64,000 bases of DNA from assembly GCA_936450465.1 (NCBI GenBank), contig OW388296.1, forward strand, positions 33,549,875 through 33,613,874, read 5' to 3'. Made by a program: the position numbers and the translations under genes. The notes beneath the pieces are model-generated. The model did not search any database. It was not told where the DNA came from and worked only from the letters and a program-made list of their open reading frames with translations. Position 1 is the stretch's first letter; each line of letters begins with the position of its first letter. Source of the stretch: Gibbula magus (lineage: Eukaryota; Mollusca; Gastropoda; Trochida; Trochidae). Positions 45,498-57,860 of this stretch are shown here, one piece after another.

Positions 45498-46779
45498 GTG
45501 GTTCGTCTAGAAATGGACAACAAGACGGCCCTATCGTACATTCTGAAACAGGGCGGCACAGTGTTTCCATCTCTCCTTCAGCAGTCGTGGCAGTTCCTAC
45601 TGTGGTGCGACCAGTTCAGCATTCAGGTGGTTCCTGTTTATCTCCCGGGAGTGGACAACGTCCGTGCGGACGCTTTGTCTGGGCGCATCCTAACACATCA
45701 CGATGCCCGACCGGGGGATATTCGGAACTATCTCCATGTTGTTCGGGTCGTTCCAGTTGGATGTGTTTGCGTCAGGGACGTCTCAGATACCTGTGTTTTG
45801 CTCAAGAATTCCAGATCCAAGGGCTCTAGCCAGAGACGCCTTCGCGATCGACTTAACGGACAGAGTACTGTGGGCGTTCCCTCCGGTTCCTCTGGTCCCC
45901 AGGGTCCTTTCGCTATCAACCAGCTCGCCTCCTTGTGCTTAATGCACCGCTTTGGACGGCTCAGAGTTGGTTTCCGTCCGTTCTCAGGTTTTTATTTCAG
46001 CCTCCTGTACTGTTACCCTCGAGACGAGGCATCCTATTTCAGGAAGGGGCGCCACACCCTTGGGTGCCTTGGCCACTGTCCGGAATCGCCTCCAGGAGAG
46101 CTGTATTCCTGCACGAGTTGCAGACACAATACTGGCTTCGAGGAGGGATTTGACGAACCTTCAGTATTATTCAGGTTATGCACGCTGGTGTGGCGATAGA
46201 GGGCTACTCGATCCCTTTTCTACAGATCTAGGCACTTTTTTGGAGTTCCTCCAGTCAAGGTTGGATGCTGGTTTGGCCGCATCAACTGTCAGGGGATACT
46301 CCACGGCTATTTCTGCTTTCCAGATACCAATAGACGGTGCTCTTTTGGGATCGCATCCACTGGTGCAGCGCTTCCTAGCAGGTGTGGACAGAATACGTCC
46401 GGTTGTCCAGCGTATCAGCCCCACTTGGGACCTTTCAATTGTTTTGGATTGGCTCTCAGGTCCGGGGTTCAGAGATTTGAACACACTGTCGCTTCAGCTT
46501 CTGACGTGGAAGACCGCCTTTTTGATGGCCTTGGTGTCGGGCAGACGGGTAGGCGATATTCATGCAATGTCAGCTAATCCCGAACTGACTGTTTTTCATA
46601 AAGACAGAGACAGTATCAGACTGCCCGACAGCTATCGTCCCAAGGTTGACCACTCATTCCATGTGACGGCTCCTATCGAATTGCCGACTCTTATGCAGCC
46701 AGCCTCTTCGGGGTCCACTGGTAACCATGCTCACATTTTGGATTTGCGCAGGGTTTTAAAGACCCATATGTATATTTAA
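45498..46779 (+). pseudogene. DIRS RNase H and tyrosine recombinase, copy A
   Basis: The ribonuclease H end (LEMDNKTALSYILKQGGT, YLPGVDNVRADALSG) is followed in another frame by the linker DVFASGTSQIPVFCSRIPDP and the recombinase (45952-46779), with the catalytic arginine context ALVSGRRVGDIHA. A TAA at 45940-45942, absent from copy B, separates linker and recombinase. The C-terminal catalytic H-x2-R...Y half is disrupted: after the stop at 46779 only fragments (GGSKPGLPASKQSISRW, EEICSAA) persist in other frames, and a GGTTAGGTTAGGTTAGGG run sits where the HxxR box is expected. Confidence 0.72.
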
Positions 46780-47112
46780 CATATCCGTAAAGATCAGCAG
46801 TTGTTCTGCTGTTACGGGGGTAGTAAGCCAGGTCTGCCGGCATCAAAGCAGTCGATCTCTAGATGGATCGTGTCTGCCATTGTGATGGGCTATGTTCATA
46901 AGGGCTTAGAGGCCCCAGGTTAGGTTAGGTTAGGGCGCTGACGACGTCTAAAGCGTTCGCAGCGGCCCTGCCCATCGAAGAGATCTGCTCTGCCGCTATA
47001 AGTAATTAAGTAAATTAGTAAATAATTATTATAAGTGTTTTTCGAACGTGTGACCACCCTGTGTAGAGCCCCATCCCAGTGCAGAGCAAGGGACGTTACT
47101 CTATTCTCACCA

Positions 47113-48546
47113 CTTATCAATCCCACCACGTCAGACAGAATAAGGGGAGGTGGGATGGCCATACCCCAAGGAGGATCCCATCAAAGAATCTGCAACCTCT
47201 GCAGGTTGGTTCGAATAGTTCAGATAAAGCACAATTCAAAGCCATTAATTTTAAACAATAACGTCTATAACTGATCAGAGTCAGAACATGAGACCAACAT
47301 GACCAGAGCACATGGTTGTCTAAACAATAACAACCCTGCAATGATCTAGAACACATTCTCAAAGTAACCTATACACTACAATTATATTCCCCAAATCAAG
47401 ATACATGCTACAAAGCAGTCCAATCTTTGAAGACATTTATTACTTATGATTGCGTCTTGGGTTCCTTGACACCATGACATCCATTTATTTAGTTTATTAA
47501 TTAAAGAATGGTGAGCTACAGTTACTTTACAGGCTTTATTTTTTAAATTAAAACTGAAATTGACAAAACAAATAACTATCCATAATATTAATCTGTTTTA
47601 GGAAAATACTTCAAAGTATTGAATTAAATCTCTTTTGAAGTGGAATTCATAGCTGAAATTTGAAATAAGGCCAGAAAAGGAAATGGTAGTTAGACTCAAC
47701 TCTTGCTTTTCAACGGTGAATCATGTCTCCAGATAGTGAAGGAATAATGAACTAACGCCTGTGAGTAAGACTAACTATCAGTGTCACAGACAGCTGCTCA
47801 GTGCTTGTTCCATCTACTGACCCCAGTAGGGAACCACTCCCAGTCCTCTCTCTGGGTAACACATTCCAGACGGATGTTAGATGCCATCACCCGCTCCATT
47901 TATGAGAGATAAGCTAATTGGACATGAAATGAAAACAAACAGTCAATGGACCGCTTACAAATCATTTCTGGGTTCGCTGTATAGGTGAAGAGGAAGCTTG
48001 TTGGATTTAGCGTGGAAAATCAGGATCATCAAGGTAAATAACTTCTATATTAATTTAAAAACAATTAATGTTTTGTCAAACAGAATCAATGATCAGGTTT
48101 GACACAAGAGAAGAGGGGGAATGTCTTAAAATTCAGTTTATTTAGAATTTAATTTTTGAGAAACATTCTGAAATATAAGTTTGAATATAAGTTTATATAT
48201 AAGTTAGATAAATAATTTCTTATTAAAAAAATCATATTGTATCTTGTACAAATGTAAGACACTTCTATTCCTGTAAAGCAGAGATTTTCTCTTTTTTCAA
48301 TGTATGGAAACATGTTTTCGCACTAACTTAGAACATCGATTTCCAATGAATTTACTAAATGTTTAGCATTTTGTGGTTGTTTAGACGCGAGATTACTTGC
48401 CTATACAATTTTAAGATCATGTTTGATGTTTAAAATGCGTTAAAAACTTAATATTGTTACCTATATACTTACGAGAATATACATATTTAACTTTATTTAT
48501 CCAATACTTGTAAAATAAATCAATGAGTATTTGATTTCAGGGGAAA
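47113..48546 (+). other. DIRS 3' flank and predicted 5' region of the CXC-family gene (copy A)
   Basis: Non-coding. A possible donor (CAAG|GTAAAT near 48032) and the acceptor GATTTCAG (ending 48540, six bases before ATG) suggest a non-coding 5' exon and an intron of about 0.5 kb. The same arrangement is repeated at about 51446-52870 in copy B. No other gene is visible. Confidence 0.4.
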
Positions 48547-48864
48547 ATGGATTGTTGTGTTCTCTGCAATCAAAGCATTGAAAATGGAAAGCCGACTGTC
48601 AAACTTCGTAAGAAAGGAAGTGATAGTGTAAACATCGCCAGTACACGTCTAGGCACTAATATCATAACTACGGAAGGACAGACTGTTCATCAAGAATGTA
48701 GGCGCATCTATGTAAACCAAAATTACATAGCAGCATCAAGCAGAATGGAAAACAACGACACTGAAGAAATCAGGCCTCAGAAACGCGAACTTCGTTCAGG
48801 GGAAACCAAGTTTAATCTTCATGTCCACGCTCAGGGAGGGCCTGTTCCCAGTTTGGAAGTATGA
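48547..48864 (+). pseudogene. Chimeric 5' fragment of CXC-family gene fused to DIRS
   Basis: The first 91 codons match the start of the gene at 52871 (MDCCVLCNQSIENGKPTVKL, VHQECRRIYVNQ). At 48820/48821 the duplication junction switches into DIRS reverse-transcriptase sequence in a different frame, giving about 15 unrelated residues and a stop. It is a by-product of the tandem duplication. Confidence 0.85.
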
Positions 48865-51445
48865 CCCACCGACTTCCTCCGGGATACGGCACACGAGGGT
48901 GCCCGAGTTGCCCAAGAAGGCGGAAGTCCTTCGCGCCGAAGAGCAGGCTTTATTAGACAAAGCAGCCATCGAGGTAGTTCCACAGGGTCAGGAGGAGAGC
49001 GGTTATTACTCAACCTACTTCCTGGTACCCAAGAAGGACGAAGGGTTCAGACCGATCCTGAATTTGAAATATTTAAATCGCAGTCTACAGGTTCTAACGT
49101 TCAAGATGGAAACCCTGAGGACGGTGATAGCATCAGTAGAGAGGGGAGTCGTCAATAGACCTCAAAGATGCTTATCTGCATGTTCCGATGCACCCCGGGT
49201 TCAAGGAGTTTCTTCGGCTGATGTTGCTACCGGCGCAGGCCGCCAGGTCGCAGGGCAGGTGTTGTCATCTGTACCTAGACGACTGGCTGATCAGAGCCTT
49301 GTCTCGAGAACTGAATCAGGAGGCCACCCAGCAGGTGTTAGACATCTTGCTCAAGCTGGGTTGGATCATCAACCTGAAGAAGTCAGACTTGCCCCCAGGC
49401 GGGACCTGGTCTTTCTGGGCGCAAGGTTCGATACGGTCTCTGGTTCTGTGTCCCTGGCCCCGGACAGGGTGTCCAGAGTGATCTGGGCAGTCCACTTGTT
49501 CCTTCAGTTGCCCACCCACTCAGCCAGGACTTGGCTTCAGTTACTGGGTCATATGGCGGCGACAGTGGACGTGGTTTGTAGAGCTCGTTTGTGTATGAGA
49601 CCGGTTCAGCAAGCGCTGGCACGAATGTGGTCACACTCAGACAGCTTCGAGAAGGTTCTGACCACACCGATGTGGGTGCTAGAGCACCTTCGGTGGTGGG
49701 TCTCCAAGAGCAACCTTCTCAAGGGTCTTCCGTTAGAGCTTCCAACAAGAGGAAATTGCACATCAACGTGCTAGAGCTCAGAGCAGTTCTATGTGTGTTC
49801 TAGTGCTTCAAGGAGCGGATCGAAGGGCTTGTGGTTCGTCTAGAAATGGACAACAAGACGGCCCTATCGTACATTCTGAAACAGGGCGGCACAGTGTTTC
49901 CATCTCTCCTTCAGCAGTCGTGGCAGTTCCTACTGTGGTGCGACCAGTTCAGCATTCAGGTGGTTCCTGTTTATCTCCCGGGAGTGGACAACGTCCGTGC
50001 GGACGCTTTGTCTGGGCGCATCCTAACACATCACGATGCCCGACCGGGGGATATTCGGAACTGTCTCCATGTTGTTCGGGTCGTTCCAGGTGGATGTGTT
50101 TGCGTCAGGGACGTCTCAGATATCTGTGTTTTGCTCAAGAATTCCAGATCCAAGGGCTCTAGCCAGAGACGCCTTCGCGATCGACTTAACGGACAGAGTA
50201 CTGTGGGCGTTCCCTCCGGTTCCTCTGGTCCCCAGGGTCCTTTCGCAATCAACCAGCTCGCCTCCTTGTGCTTATTGCACCGCTTTGGACGGCTTAGAGT
50301 TGGTTTCCGTCCGTTCTCAGGTTTTTATTTCAGCCTCCTGTACTGTTACCCTCGAGACGAGGCATCCTATTTCAGGAAGGGGCGCCACACCCTTGGGTGC
50401 CTTGGCCACTGTCCGGAATCGCCTCCAGGAGAGCTGTATTCCTGCACGAGTTGCAGACACAATACTGGCTTCGAGGAGGGATTTGACGAACCTTCAGTAT
50501 TATTCAGGTTATGCACGCTGGTGTGGCGATAGAGGGCTACTCGATCCCTTTTCTACAGATCTAGTCACTTTTTTGGAGTTCCTCCAGTCAAGGTTGGATG
50601 CTGGTTTGGCCGCATCAACTGTCAGGGGATACTCCACGGCTATTTCTGCTTTCCAGATACCAATGGACGGTGCTCTTTTGGGATCGCATCCACTGGTGCA
50701 GCGCTTCCTAGCAGGTGTGGACAGAATACGTCCGGTTGTCCAGCGTATCAGCCCCACTTGGGACCTTTCAATTGTTTTGGATTGGCTCTCAGGTCCGGGG
50801 TTCAGAGATTTGAACACACTGTCGCTTCAGCTTCTGACGTGGAAGACCGCCTTTTTGATGGCCTTGGCGTCGGGCAGACGGGTAGGCGATATTCATGCAA
50901 TGTCAGCTAATCCCGAACTGACTGTTTTTCATAAAGACAGAGACAGTATCAGACTGCCCGACAGCTATCGTCCCAAGGTTGACCACTCATTCCATGTGAC
51001 GGCTCCTATCGAATTGCCGACTCTTATGCAGCCAGCCTCTTCGGGGTCCACTGGTAACCATGCTCACATTTTGGATTTGCGCAGGGTTTTAAAGACCCAC
51101 ATGTATATTTAACGTATCCGTAAAGATCAGCAGTTGTTCTGCTGTTACGGGGGTAGTAAGCCAGGTCTGCCGGCATCAAAGCAGTCGATCTCTAGATGGA
51201 TCGTGTCTGCCATTGTGATGGGCTATGTTCATAAGGGCTTAGAGGCCCCAGGTTAGGTTAGGTTAGGGCGCTGACGACGTCTAAAGCATTCGCAGAGGCC
51301 CTGCCCATCGAAGAGATCTGCTCTGCCGCTATAAGTAATTAAGTAAATTAGTAAATAATTATTATAAGTGTTTTTCGAACGTGTGACCACCCTGTGTAGA
51401 GCCCCATCCCAATGCAGAGCAAGGGACGTTACTCTATTCTCACCA
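48821..51445 (+). mobile_element. DIRS-type retrotransposon, copy B (partial)
   Basis: Lacks the gag-like region and the first part of the polymerase. The polymerase (48821-49774) has the same lesions as copy A. In copy B the linker and recombinase form one longer frame (50036-51112, 358 residues) with DVFASGTSQISVFCSRIPDP, then TVRGYSTAISAFQ and ALASGRRVGDIHA, because the TAA seen in copy A is TAT here. The C-terminal recombinase half is still disrupted. The ~80-bp direct repeat recurs at 51367-51445. Confidence 0.78.
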
Positions 51446-52870
51446 CTTATCAATCCCACCACGTCAGACAGAATAAGGGGAGGTGGGATGGCCATACCCC
51501 AAGGAGGATCCCATCAAAGAATCTGCAACCTCTGCAGGTTGGTTCGAATAGTTCAGATAAAGCACAATTCAAAGCCATTAATTTTAAACAATAACGTCTA
51601 TAACTGATCAGAGTCAGAACATGAGACCAACATGACCAGAGCACATGGTTGTCTAAACAATAACAACCCTGCAATGATCTAGAACACATTCTCAAAGTAA
51701 CCTATACACTACAATTATATTCCCCAAATCAAGATACATGCTACAAAGCAACAAAGCAGTCCAATCTTTGAAGACATTTATTACTTATGATTGCGTCTTG
51801 GGTTCCTTGACACCATGACATCCATTTATTTAGTTTATTAATTAAAGAATGGTGAGCTACAGTTACTTTACAGGCTTTATTTTTTAAATTAAAACTGAAA
51901 TTGACAAAACAAATAACTATCCATAATATTAATCTGTTTTAGGAAAATACTTCAAAGTATTGAATTAAATCTCTTTTGAAGTGGAATTCATAGCTGAAAT
52001 TTGAAATAAGGCCAGAAAAGGAAATGGTAGTTAGACTCAACTCTTGCTTTTCAACGGTGAATCATGTCTCCAGATAGTGAAGGAATAATGAACTAACGCC
52101 TGTGAGTAAGACTAACTATCAGTGTCACAGACAGCTGCTCAGTGCTGGTTCCATCTACTGACCCCAGTAGGGAACCACTCCCAGTCCTCTCTCTGGGTAA
52201 CACATTCCAGACGGATGTTAGATGCCATCACCCGCTCCATTTATGAGAGATAAGCTAATTGGACATGAAATGAAAACAAACAGTCAATGGACCGCTTACA
52301 AATCATTTCTGGGTTCGCTGTATAGGTGAAGAGGAAGCTTGTTGGATTTAGCGTGGAAAATCAGGATCATCAAGGTAAATAATTTCTATATTAATTTTAA
52401 AACAATTAATGTTTTGTCAAACAGAATCAATGATCAGGTTTGACACAAGAGAAGAGGGGGAATGTCTTAAAATTCAGTTTATTTAGAATTTAATTTTTGA
52501 GAAACATTCTGAAATATAAGTTTGAAGTTAGATAAATAATTTCTTATTAAAAAAATCATATTGTATCTTGTACAAATGTAAGACACTTCTATTCCTGTAA
52601 AGCAGAGATTTTCTCTTTTTTCAATGTATGGAAACATGTTTTCGCACTAACTTAGAACATCGATTTCCAATGAATTTACTAAATGTTTAGCATTTTGTGG
52701 TTGTTTAGACGCGAGATTACTTGCCTATACAATTTTAAGATCATGTTTGATGTTTAAAATGCGTTAAAAACTTAATATTGTTACCTATATACTTACGAGA
52801 ATATACATATTTAACTTTATTTATCCAATACTTGTAAAATAAATCAATGAGTATTTGATTTCAGGGGAAA

Positions 52871-55800
52871 ATGGATTGTTGTGTTCTCTGCAATCAAAGC
52901 ATTGAAAATGGAAAGCCGACTGTCAAACTTCGTAAGAAAGGAAGTGATAGTGTAAACATCGCCAGTACACGTCTAGGCACTAATATCATAACTACGGAAG
53001 GACAGACTGTTCATCAAGAGTGCAGGCGCATCTATGTAAATCAAAATTACATAGCAGCATCAAGCAGAATGGAAAACAACGACACTGAAGAAATAAGGCC
53101 TCAGAAACGCGAACTTCGTTCAGGGGAAACCAAGTTTAATCTTCAGACTGACTGTTTATTCTGTGGCCAGATTGGAAATAAAAAGCAAATGACGCACATG
53201 ATACACGTTCGCACAGAAACCAAGTTTTATTGAAACATCTGTCAAAAAAGAAATGATGAGTGGGGTATGATAGTACTGTCAAGATTCGAGTATGGAAGAG
53301 ATTGCTGTGCAGTTGATGCAGTGTCAACTTTCGGACATTTAAACAAATTCCAATGGCAATAACTAACGACAATCCGACACCAGTAAAACGACCCAGAGTT
53401 GGCAGACCCGAGGAAACATCAAAGTTGCAAGCCTTCAAGCATGTCACTGACTACATTGAAGCAAATGACAGTGAGCAAATAATGGTCTGTGACCTCGTTG
53501 AGGAAATGAAGAAATGCTTGGCAGACGAGTTACCCTACAGTATCCATACATGAAACGGAGGTTGATCGAACATTTTGGTGACAGGGTAAATATTGCTGAA
53601 ATAAATGGAAGAGCTGATGTTGTAACCAAGTCGAATGCAGCAGCTATACTTCACGAATTTTATCATTTTCCTCAGAGAGAAAATCCTGATGCTGAAAAGC
53701 TCAGAATTGTAGAAACTGGTGGAGATCTTATTCGAAGTGACATCAAGTCTATGGATATAGAGAGAGAGAGTATCCCAATTCAGATGAGATATCAAATATA
53801 CAACAAAATGTGGACTTCCAGGTTCTCTCCTTCTTTTCCTGAGGAAACTGATAATTGGAACAGACGCAGACATCAAGATTGCATCCATTGGACAAGCAAT
53901 CATCCAAGCAACTAGACCACGTGCTGTAAGACCACCTCTATAAATAGGTCTTGCTGTCCAAATGCATCATCATTTTGCATCAATATTCCTAATTGATTCA
54001 CTGAATCATAATGGATTTTGCTCTTCATATACAGAAGTGAAGAAATCTGAGACAAACGCTGCAGTCACACAGGGGACAGATATACCCGGTTTTGAATCTG
54101 GACAATTGCTTCAGTTTGTTGCTGATAATGTTGATCATGACGTTAGAACTCTTGATGGTTTCAATACTTTCCATGGAATGGGCATAATAGCAACAGCCAC
54201 TCCTGGGGGAAAATCGTCAAATCAATACCAAGGACAAAAGATATAACGAAAATTGGACGAATTGGCATTAAATTTTAGTCTAAGTGGAATGGACTTTCCT
54301 CCTTGTCTTATGAAAATCTGCCAACTGAAATCTCAGATGATCCAACCTCACCTTTACACACTCTTTGGAAGATATCCTGGCCATTGAAATCCCCACTACC
54401 TTCCTGGTCAGGGATGATGCAAGCGGTTCACCAAGGAACATACCCCGGAGAGTCAGCTGTCAACTTCTTACCAATGATTGACATGAGCCCAAGTGACTTA
54501 TCATGCATATTTTCAACTTTAAAGTTCATCTGCACCCAGGCAAAAAAGTACAAAGTTACTCCAGTCCTCACCTTTGACCAGCCACTTTGGTGGAAAGCCA
54601 AAACCATCATTTCAAGTCTTCCTTCTGATAAAGATCTGAAATCAATAGTATTGAGGCTAGGAGCATTCCATACTGAAATGAGTTTTCTTGGCTGCATTGG
54701 TCATTTGATCAGGCAGGATCAGGCCTTTGTGATGTCTTTGAAACAATCTATGCACCCAATGCTATAACTCACATGATGACCGGCAAAGCAACAGCTCAAG
54801 CAATCCGTGCTCATTTTCTTGTTGGTACAACGCTGAATGCTCTTCTTGTAACAAAGACTTATGACAATCCTTGGATATATGAAGATGATAACACTGACTC
54901 ACAGATACCAGCTGCAGGTCAACAACAATGGAAAAGTCCATCAGGAACTACAAACTCGGATCTACAAGAAGCTTTTCATCTTATTGAAGACCTACAGATG
55001 TCTGCAACAAAGAAGTCCTGAAAAGAATTGAGAACCACATATATATATATATATATATTAAAATCATCCAGAACATGTAATCTGTGGTTTCAGTACATGA
55101 ACATGTTGGACATCCTCAGACGTTTTATCAAATCTGAAAGAACTGGCAATTGGAGTCTTCACCTTCAGTCAGTTTCCGATATCCTTCCTTATTTTGCAGC
55201 ATCAGGTCACAACGTCTACGCAAAATCAGCCAGACTGTATCTACAAGATATGTTAAAGCTTGAACACACAAATCCTGAGGTTTTCATGTCTGTTGGTGAA
55301 GGATATCCCGTCGTTCGGCGCAGTGATCGATTCTGGTCTGTCCACTGACCTGGTGATTGAGCAGTTCCTCATGAGAAGTCTCAAGACAAATGGAGGGCTG
55401 ACAAGAGGAAGGGGGATGGGTGAAGAACAGAGACTCACTTGGCTGCTATCTATGGCAGTTTGTGCATCCTACAACACAGCCATGCAAAATGTGAAAGGAA
55501 TTGCATTCTCTACAAGTGAACAACACAAGGACATGGCCAAATCTCGTTTACAACGTGATGAGAAGGACATTATAAAAGTTCATCAGTTTTTTCAAGAACG
55601 CAATCCTTTCAGTGAAGATCCAACCCTACGCAACATTACCAATGGAGAGACTGCTGATCCGTCTGTCAATGTAGACGTTGCTGTGCAAATTGAGCAGAAA
55701 GTTTTAGATGCCATGACAGGAAAGGAAGTTCTGAATTTCTCATTCAAAAAGAAAGACCAAGTATCAACCCTTGCTACCAATCTTCTGTAAAAGTTGATAG

Positions 55801-57165
55801 AAATAATTCAAGTTGATCTCCAACTCCTGTTTCAACGCCTAATCACAACAGCTAAAGATACAGGTGAGAACTTGTTCTGTCTTCATGTATGAGCTATGCA
55901 GTGTACCGCCAGCATTATTTGAGCCGTCTGGTTTACCAAGACTGCCACATAAACCAGCCCTTTCCGAGTCAATGTGGACCCTGTTGAACCCCTGGGAACC
56001 TCCTGCAGCTGACACACAAGTACACCATGTTCTAGATGATGGAGCCTTACTGCAGCGTGTGATATGGCCCCGTGGTTCTACCTACAATGACATTCTTCAG
56101 CTATATGCAGAGTATGTGTCAAGGAGGTATTGGCAACCAACTGTTGACTTTGACGATTATGAAAATGGTCCCTCAACAAACGACATCACTCACATGAGAA
56201 GAAAAAAAGCTGTTGGAGGGAAGGTGAACTTCAGTAGCAACATGGTGCTGTCCTCCAAAAAAGAAATTTGCCTTGCAAATGACTCCAACAAGCAAAAGTT
56301 TATACAACTTTTAGGTGAAGTGCAAGGCAAGTGGATGTCAAGTCAAACATGCAAGTGGTGATGCTGAGTTATTGATTGTGCAAACAGCAGTTGCTAGTGC
56401 TAAGGAACATGTCACTGTTCTTGTTGGTGACGAGAGTGGCCTACTTGGCCTCTTGTGCTACCATACAAACCCTGAATCTCAAGAACTGTTTTTCATTCCC
56501 GAGAAAAAAGGTGACTTCAAAGAAAAAGGGTAAAGTAAGGAAAATCAAAGATGTTCAAAGAATCTTAGGTGAGTCAATATGCAAGAACATTTTGTTTGCG
56601 CATGCTTTTCTTGGTTGTGACACAACAAGTCGTGTGTTTGGTGTAGGCAAAGGACTTTCTCTAAAAAAGTTGAAATCGGATCCCAATTTCAAGAATAAGG
56701 CTGATGTTTTTACAAAGAGGTCCACAAAGGAGGAGGTCATTAGGGCTGGAGAACAAGCCCTGATCATCTTGTACAGCGGGGAATCGTGTTCAAGTCTGTA
56801 CGAACTGCAGCATCAGAGATTCCGAGAGAAGGTGTCCTCCAACACCACCTTTGTTAAGCCATACAGCTTGCCTCCAATCCTAGACAGCATTCATTGCGAG
56901 TGTACTACCAAGTACAAATGTGGAAAGTTGAACATCTGACATGGTTGCACATGACTGGGGATGGGAAGTTTGTCAAGATCGACTTGTGCCACTTCAAACA
57001 CATTTACCACCTGATCCACCTCATCTCCTTCGAGTTTTCAGATGCACTGCAAGACAGATTGTGCATCATCTAGATGCAGTTGTAGGAAGCATGGACTGGA
57101 CTGTTCACCTGGATGTGGAGAATGTCGTGGAGTGAGCTGTACCAACTCTGCACAAAGTGACTTTG
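52871..57165 (+). pseudogene. Broken member of an uncharacterised metazoan CXC-domain family
   Basis: Successive frames in all three phases together resemble one long protein of a multi-copy invertebrate family of unknown function. The N-terminus has CVLCNQSIENGKPTV and CLFCGQ pairs. The middle has QFVADNVDHDVRTLDG, FHGMGIIATATPG, RLGAFHTEMSFLGCIGH and HMMTGKATAQAIRAHFL. The late part has QASGDAELLIVQTAV, VGDESGLLGLLCYH and HAFLGCDTTSRVFGVGKG, which recall PIN/FEN-like nucleases. The C-terminus (57045-57140) has a cysteine pattern like Tesmin/TSO1 CXC domains. An in-frame TGA at 53231-53233, about ten frame changes and a (TA)n run at about 55040 break it. It could instead have unrecognised introns, but shifts with overlapping homology argue for decay. 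Confidence 0.65.
57045..57140 (+). pseudogene. Cysteine-rich CXC motif (C-terminal end of the broken gene)
   Basis: In this frame the codons read HCKTDCASSRCSCRKHG, then LDCSPGCGECRGVSC: eight cysteines at 57048, 57060, 57075, 57081, 57102, 57114, 57123 and 57138. The RCSCRKHG / C-x2-C spacing is that of Tesmin/TSO1-like CXC metal-binding domains. The preceding segment (DRLVP...LLRVFRC) is in a different frame, implying a small indel near 57040. Confidence 0.75.
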
Positions 57166-57180
57166 AAGGTGAGGAACGTG

Positions 57181-57699
57181 ATATCTTATTCACCAATTAA
57201 TAGTGATCAATATGAGTATTGTATGGACACATAACCTGATGTCACTGGATTATTTTACAAAGTGACTGCACTGTGAATAAGTGTTTCTGTCAATCTGTGA
57301 TAGGAATGATGTGCGTACTGTGAAGAGACACCAACTTCCTATTTGCTTGGAGTCATTATCATTAAATAAGGACGCACATAAGGTAAAACAATTACAATTT
57401 ACTAAAATATTCCATAATATAGTTGTCTAAGGCAGTAAAGAATAGTATAAAACCATATTTTAATATTTGTCAACACCCTTTAGCTTTGATATATATATAT
57501 ATATATATATAGGGTCATGCGCTATTCACTCAAAAGCTGTTACGGACAATATATATGTCCTGACTTCAAGGGTAAAATTTAAAAAATCTGTTCACTATAC
57601 TTTTCTATACTTTTCATATGTTGTTTAGCAACCCTTATAGAGTCATGGAAAACAAAATTTGCTTTTGTTGCAATTTGTTTAGGGTTCAGCCGTATTGGT
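57181..57699. other. Non-coding with (TA)n
   Basis: No gene is seen. A TA microsatellite lies at about 57488-57511. Confidence 0.45.
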
Positions 57700-57856
57700 C
57701 GTAGAATGACTGGACTATATGGCTTAACCGAACCACGTACATTCGTTTTAGAAATCATTTTATGGATTTAGGAGTATTATTCAGAAAATTGGTAACACTT
57801 ATTTATATATTTGTGAGAGCACTTTATTTCAGTAAGAAAAACGTGCTACAGCGCCT
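57700..57856 (-). mobile_element. TTAA-type MITE, right-end fragment
   Basis: CGTGCTACAGCGCCT is followed by TTAA at 57857-57860. This is the intact terminal repeat that the copy at 13242 lacks on its right side. The inward sequence (GGTAACACTTATTTA, GAGAGCACTTTATTTC) matches 13700-13745. Confidence 0.72.
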
Positions 57857-57860
57857 TTAA

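Larger units (their letters stand above)
42254..47112 (+). mobile_element. DIRS-type retrotransposon, copy A (decayed)
   Basis: The order is gag-like, reverse transcriptase, ribonuclease H, tyrosine recombinase, without integrase or LTRs, which is the DIRS plan. An ~80-bp direct repeat (start near GTGTTTTYCGAAYGTGTGA, including CACCCTGTGTAGAGCCCCAT) stands at 42258-42336 and 47034-47112. It may be the element's split direct repeats. Several frameshifts and stops make it non-autonomous. Confidence 0.75.
44488..53144 (+). repeat. 4.33-kb tandem duplication (44488-48820 / 48821-53144)
   Basis: Copy A (4333 bp) and copy B (4324 bp) run head to tail. Both start ATGTCCACGCTCAGGGAGGG and end AGTTTAATCTTC. 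They carry the same DIRS frameshift and palm deletion, 3' region and 5' end of the following gene. They differ by scattered substitutions, an 8-bp insertion in B (repeated CAAAGCAA near 51747) and a 17-bp insertion in A (near 48190). The junction TTTAATCTTC|ATGTCC shows one- or two-base microhomology. Confidence 0.95.
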
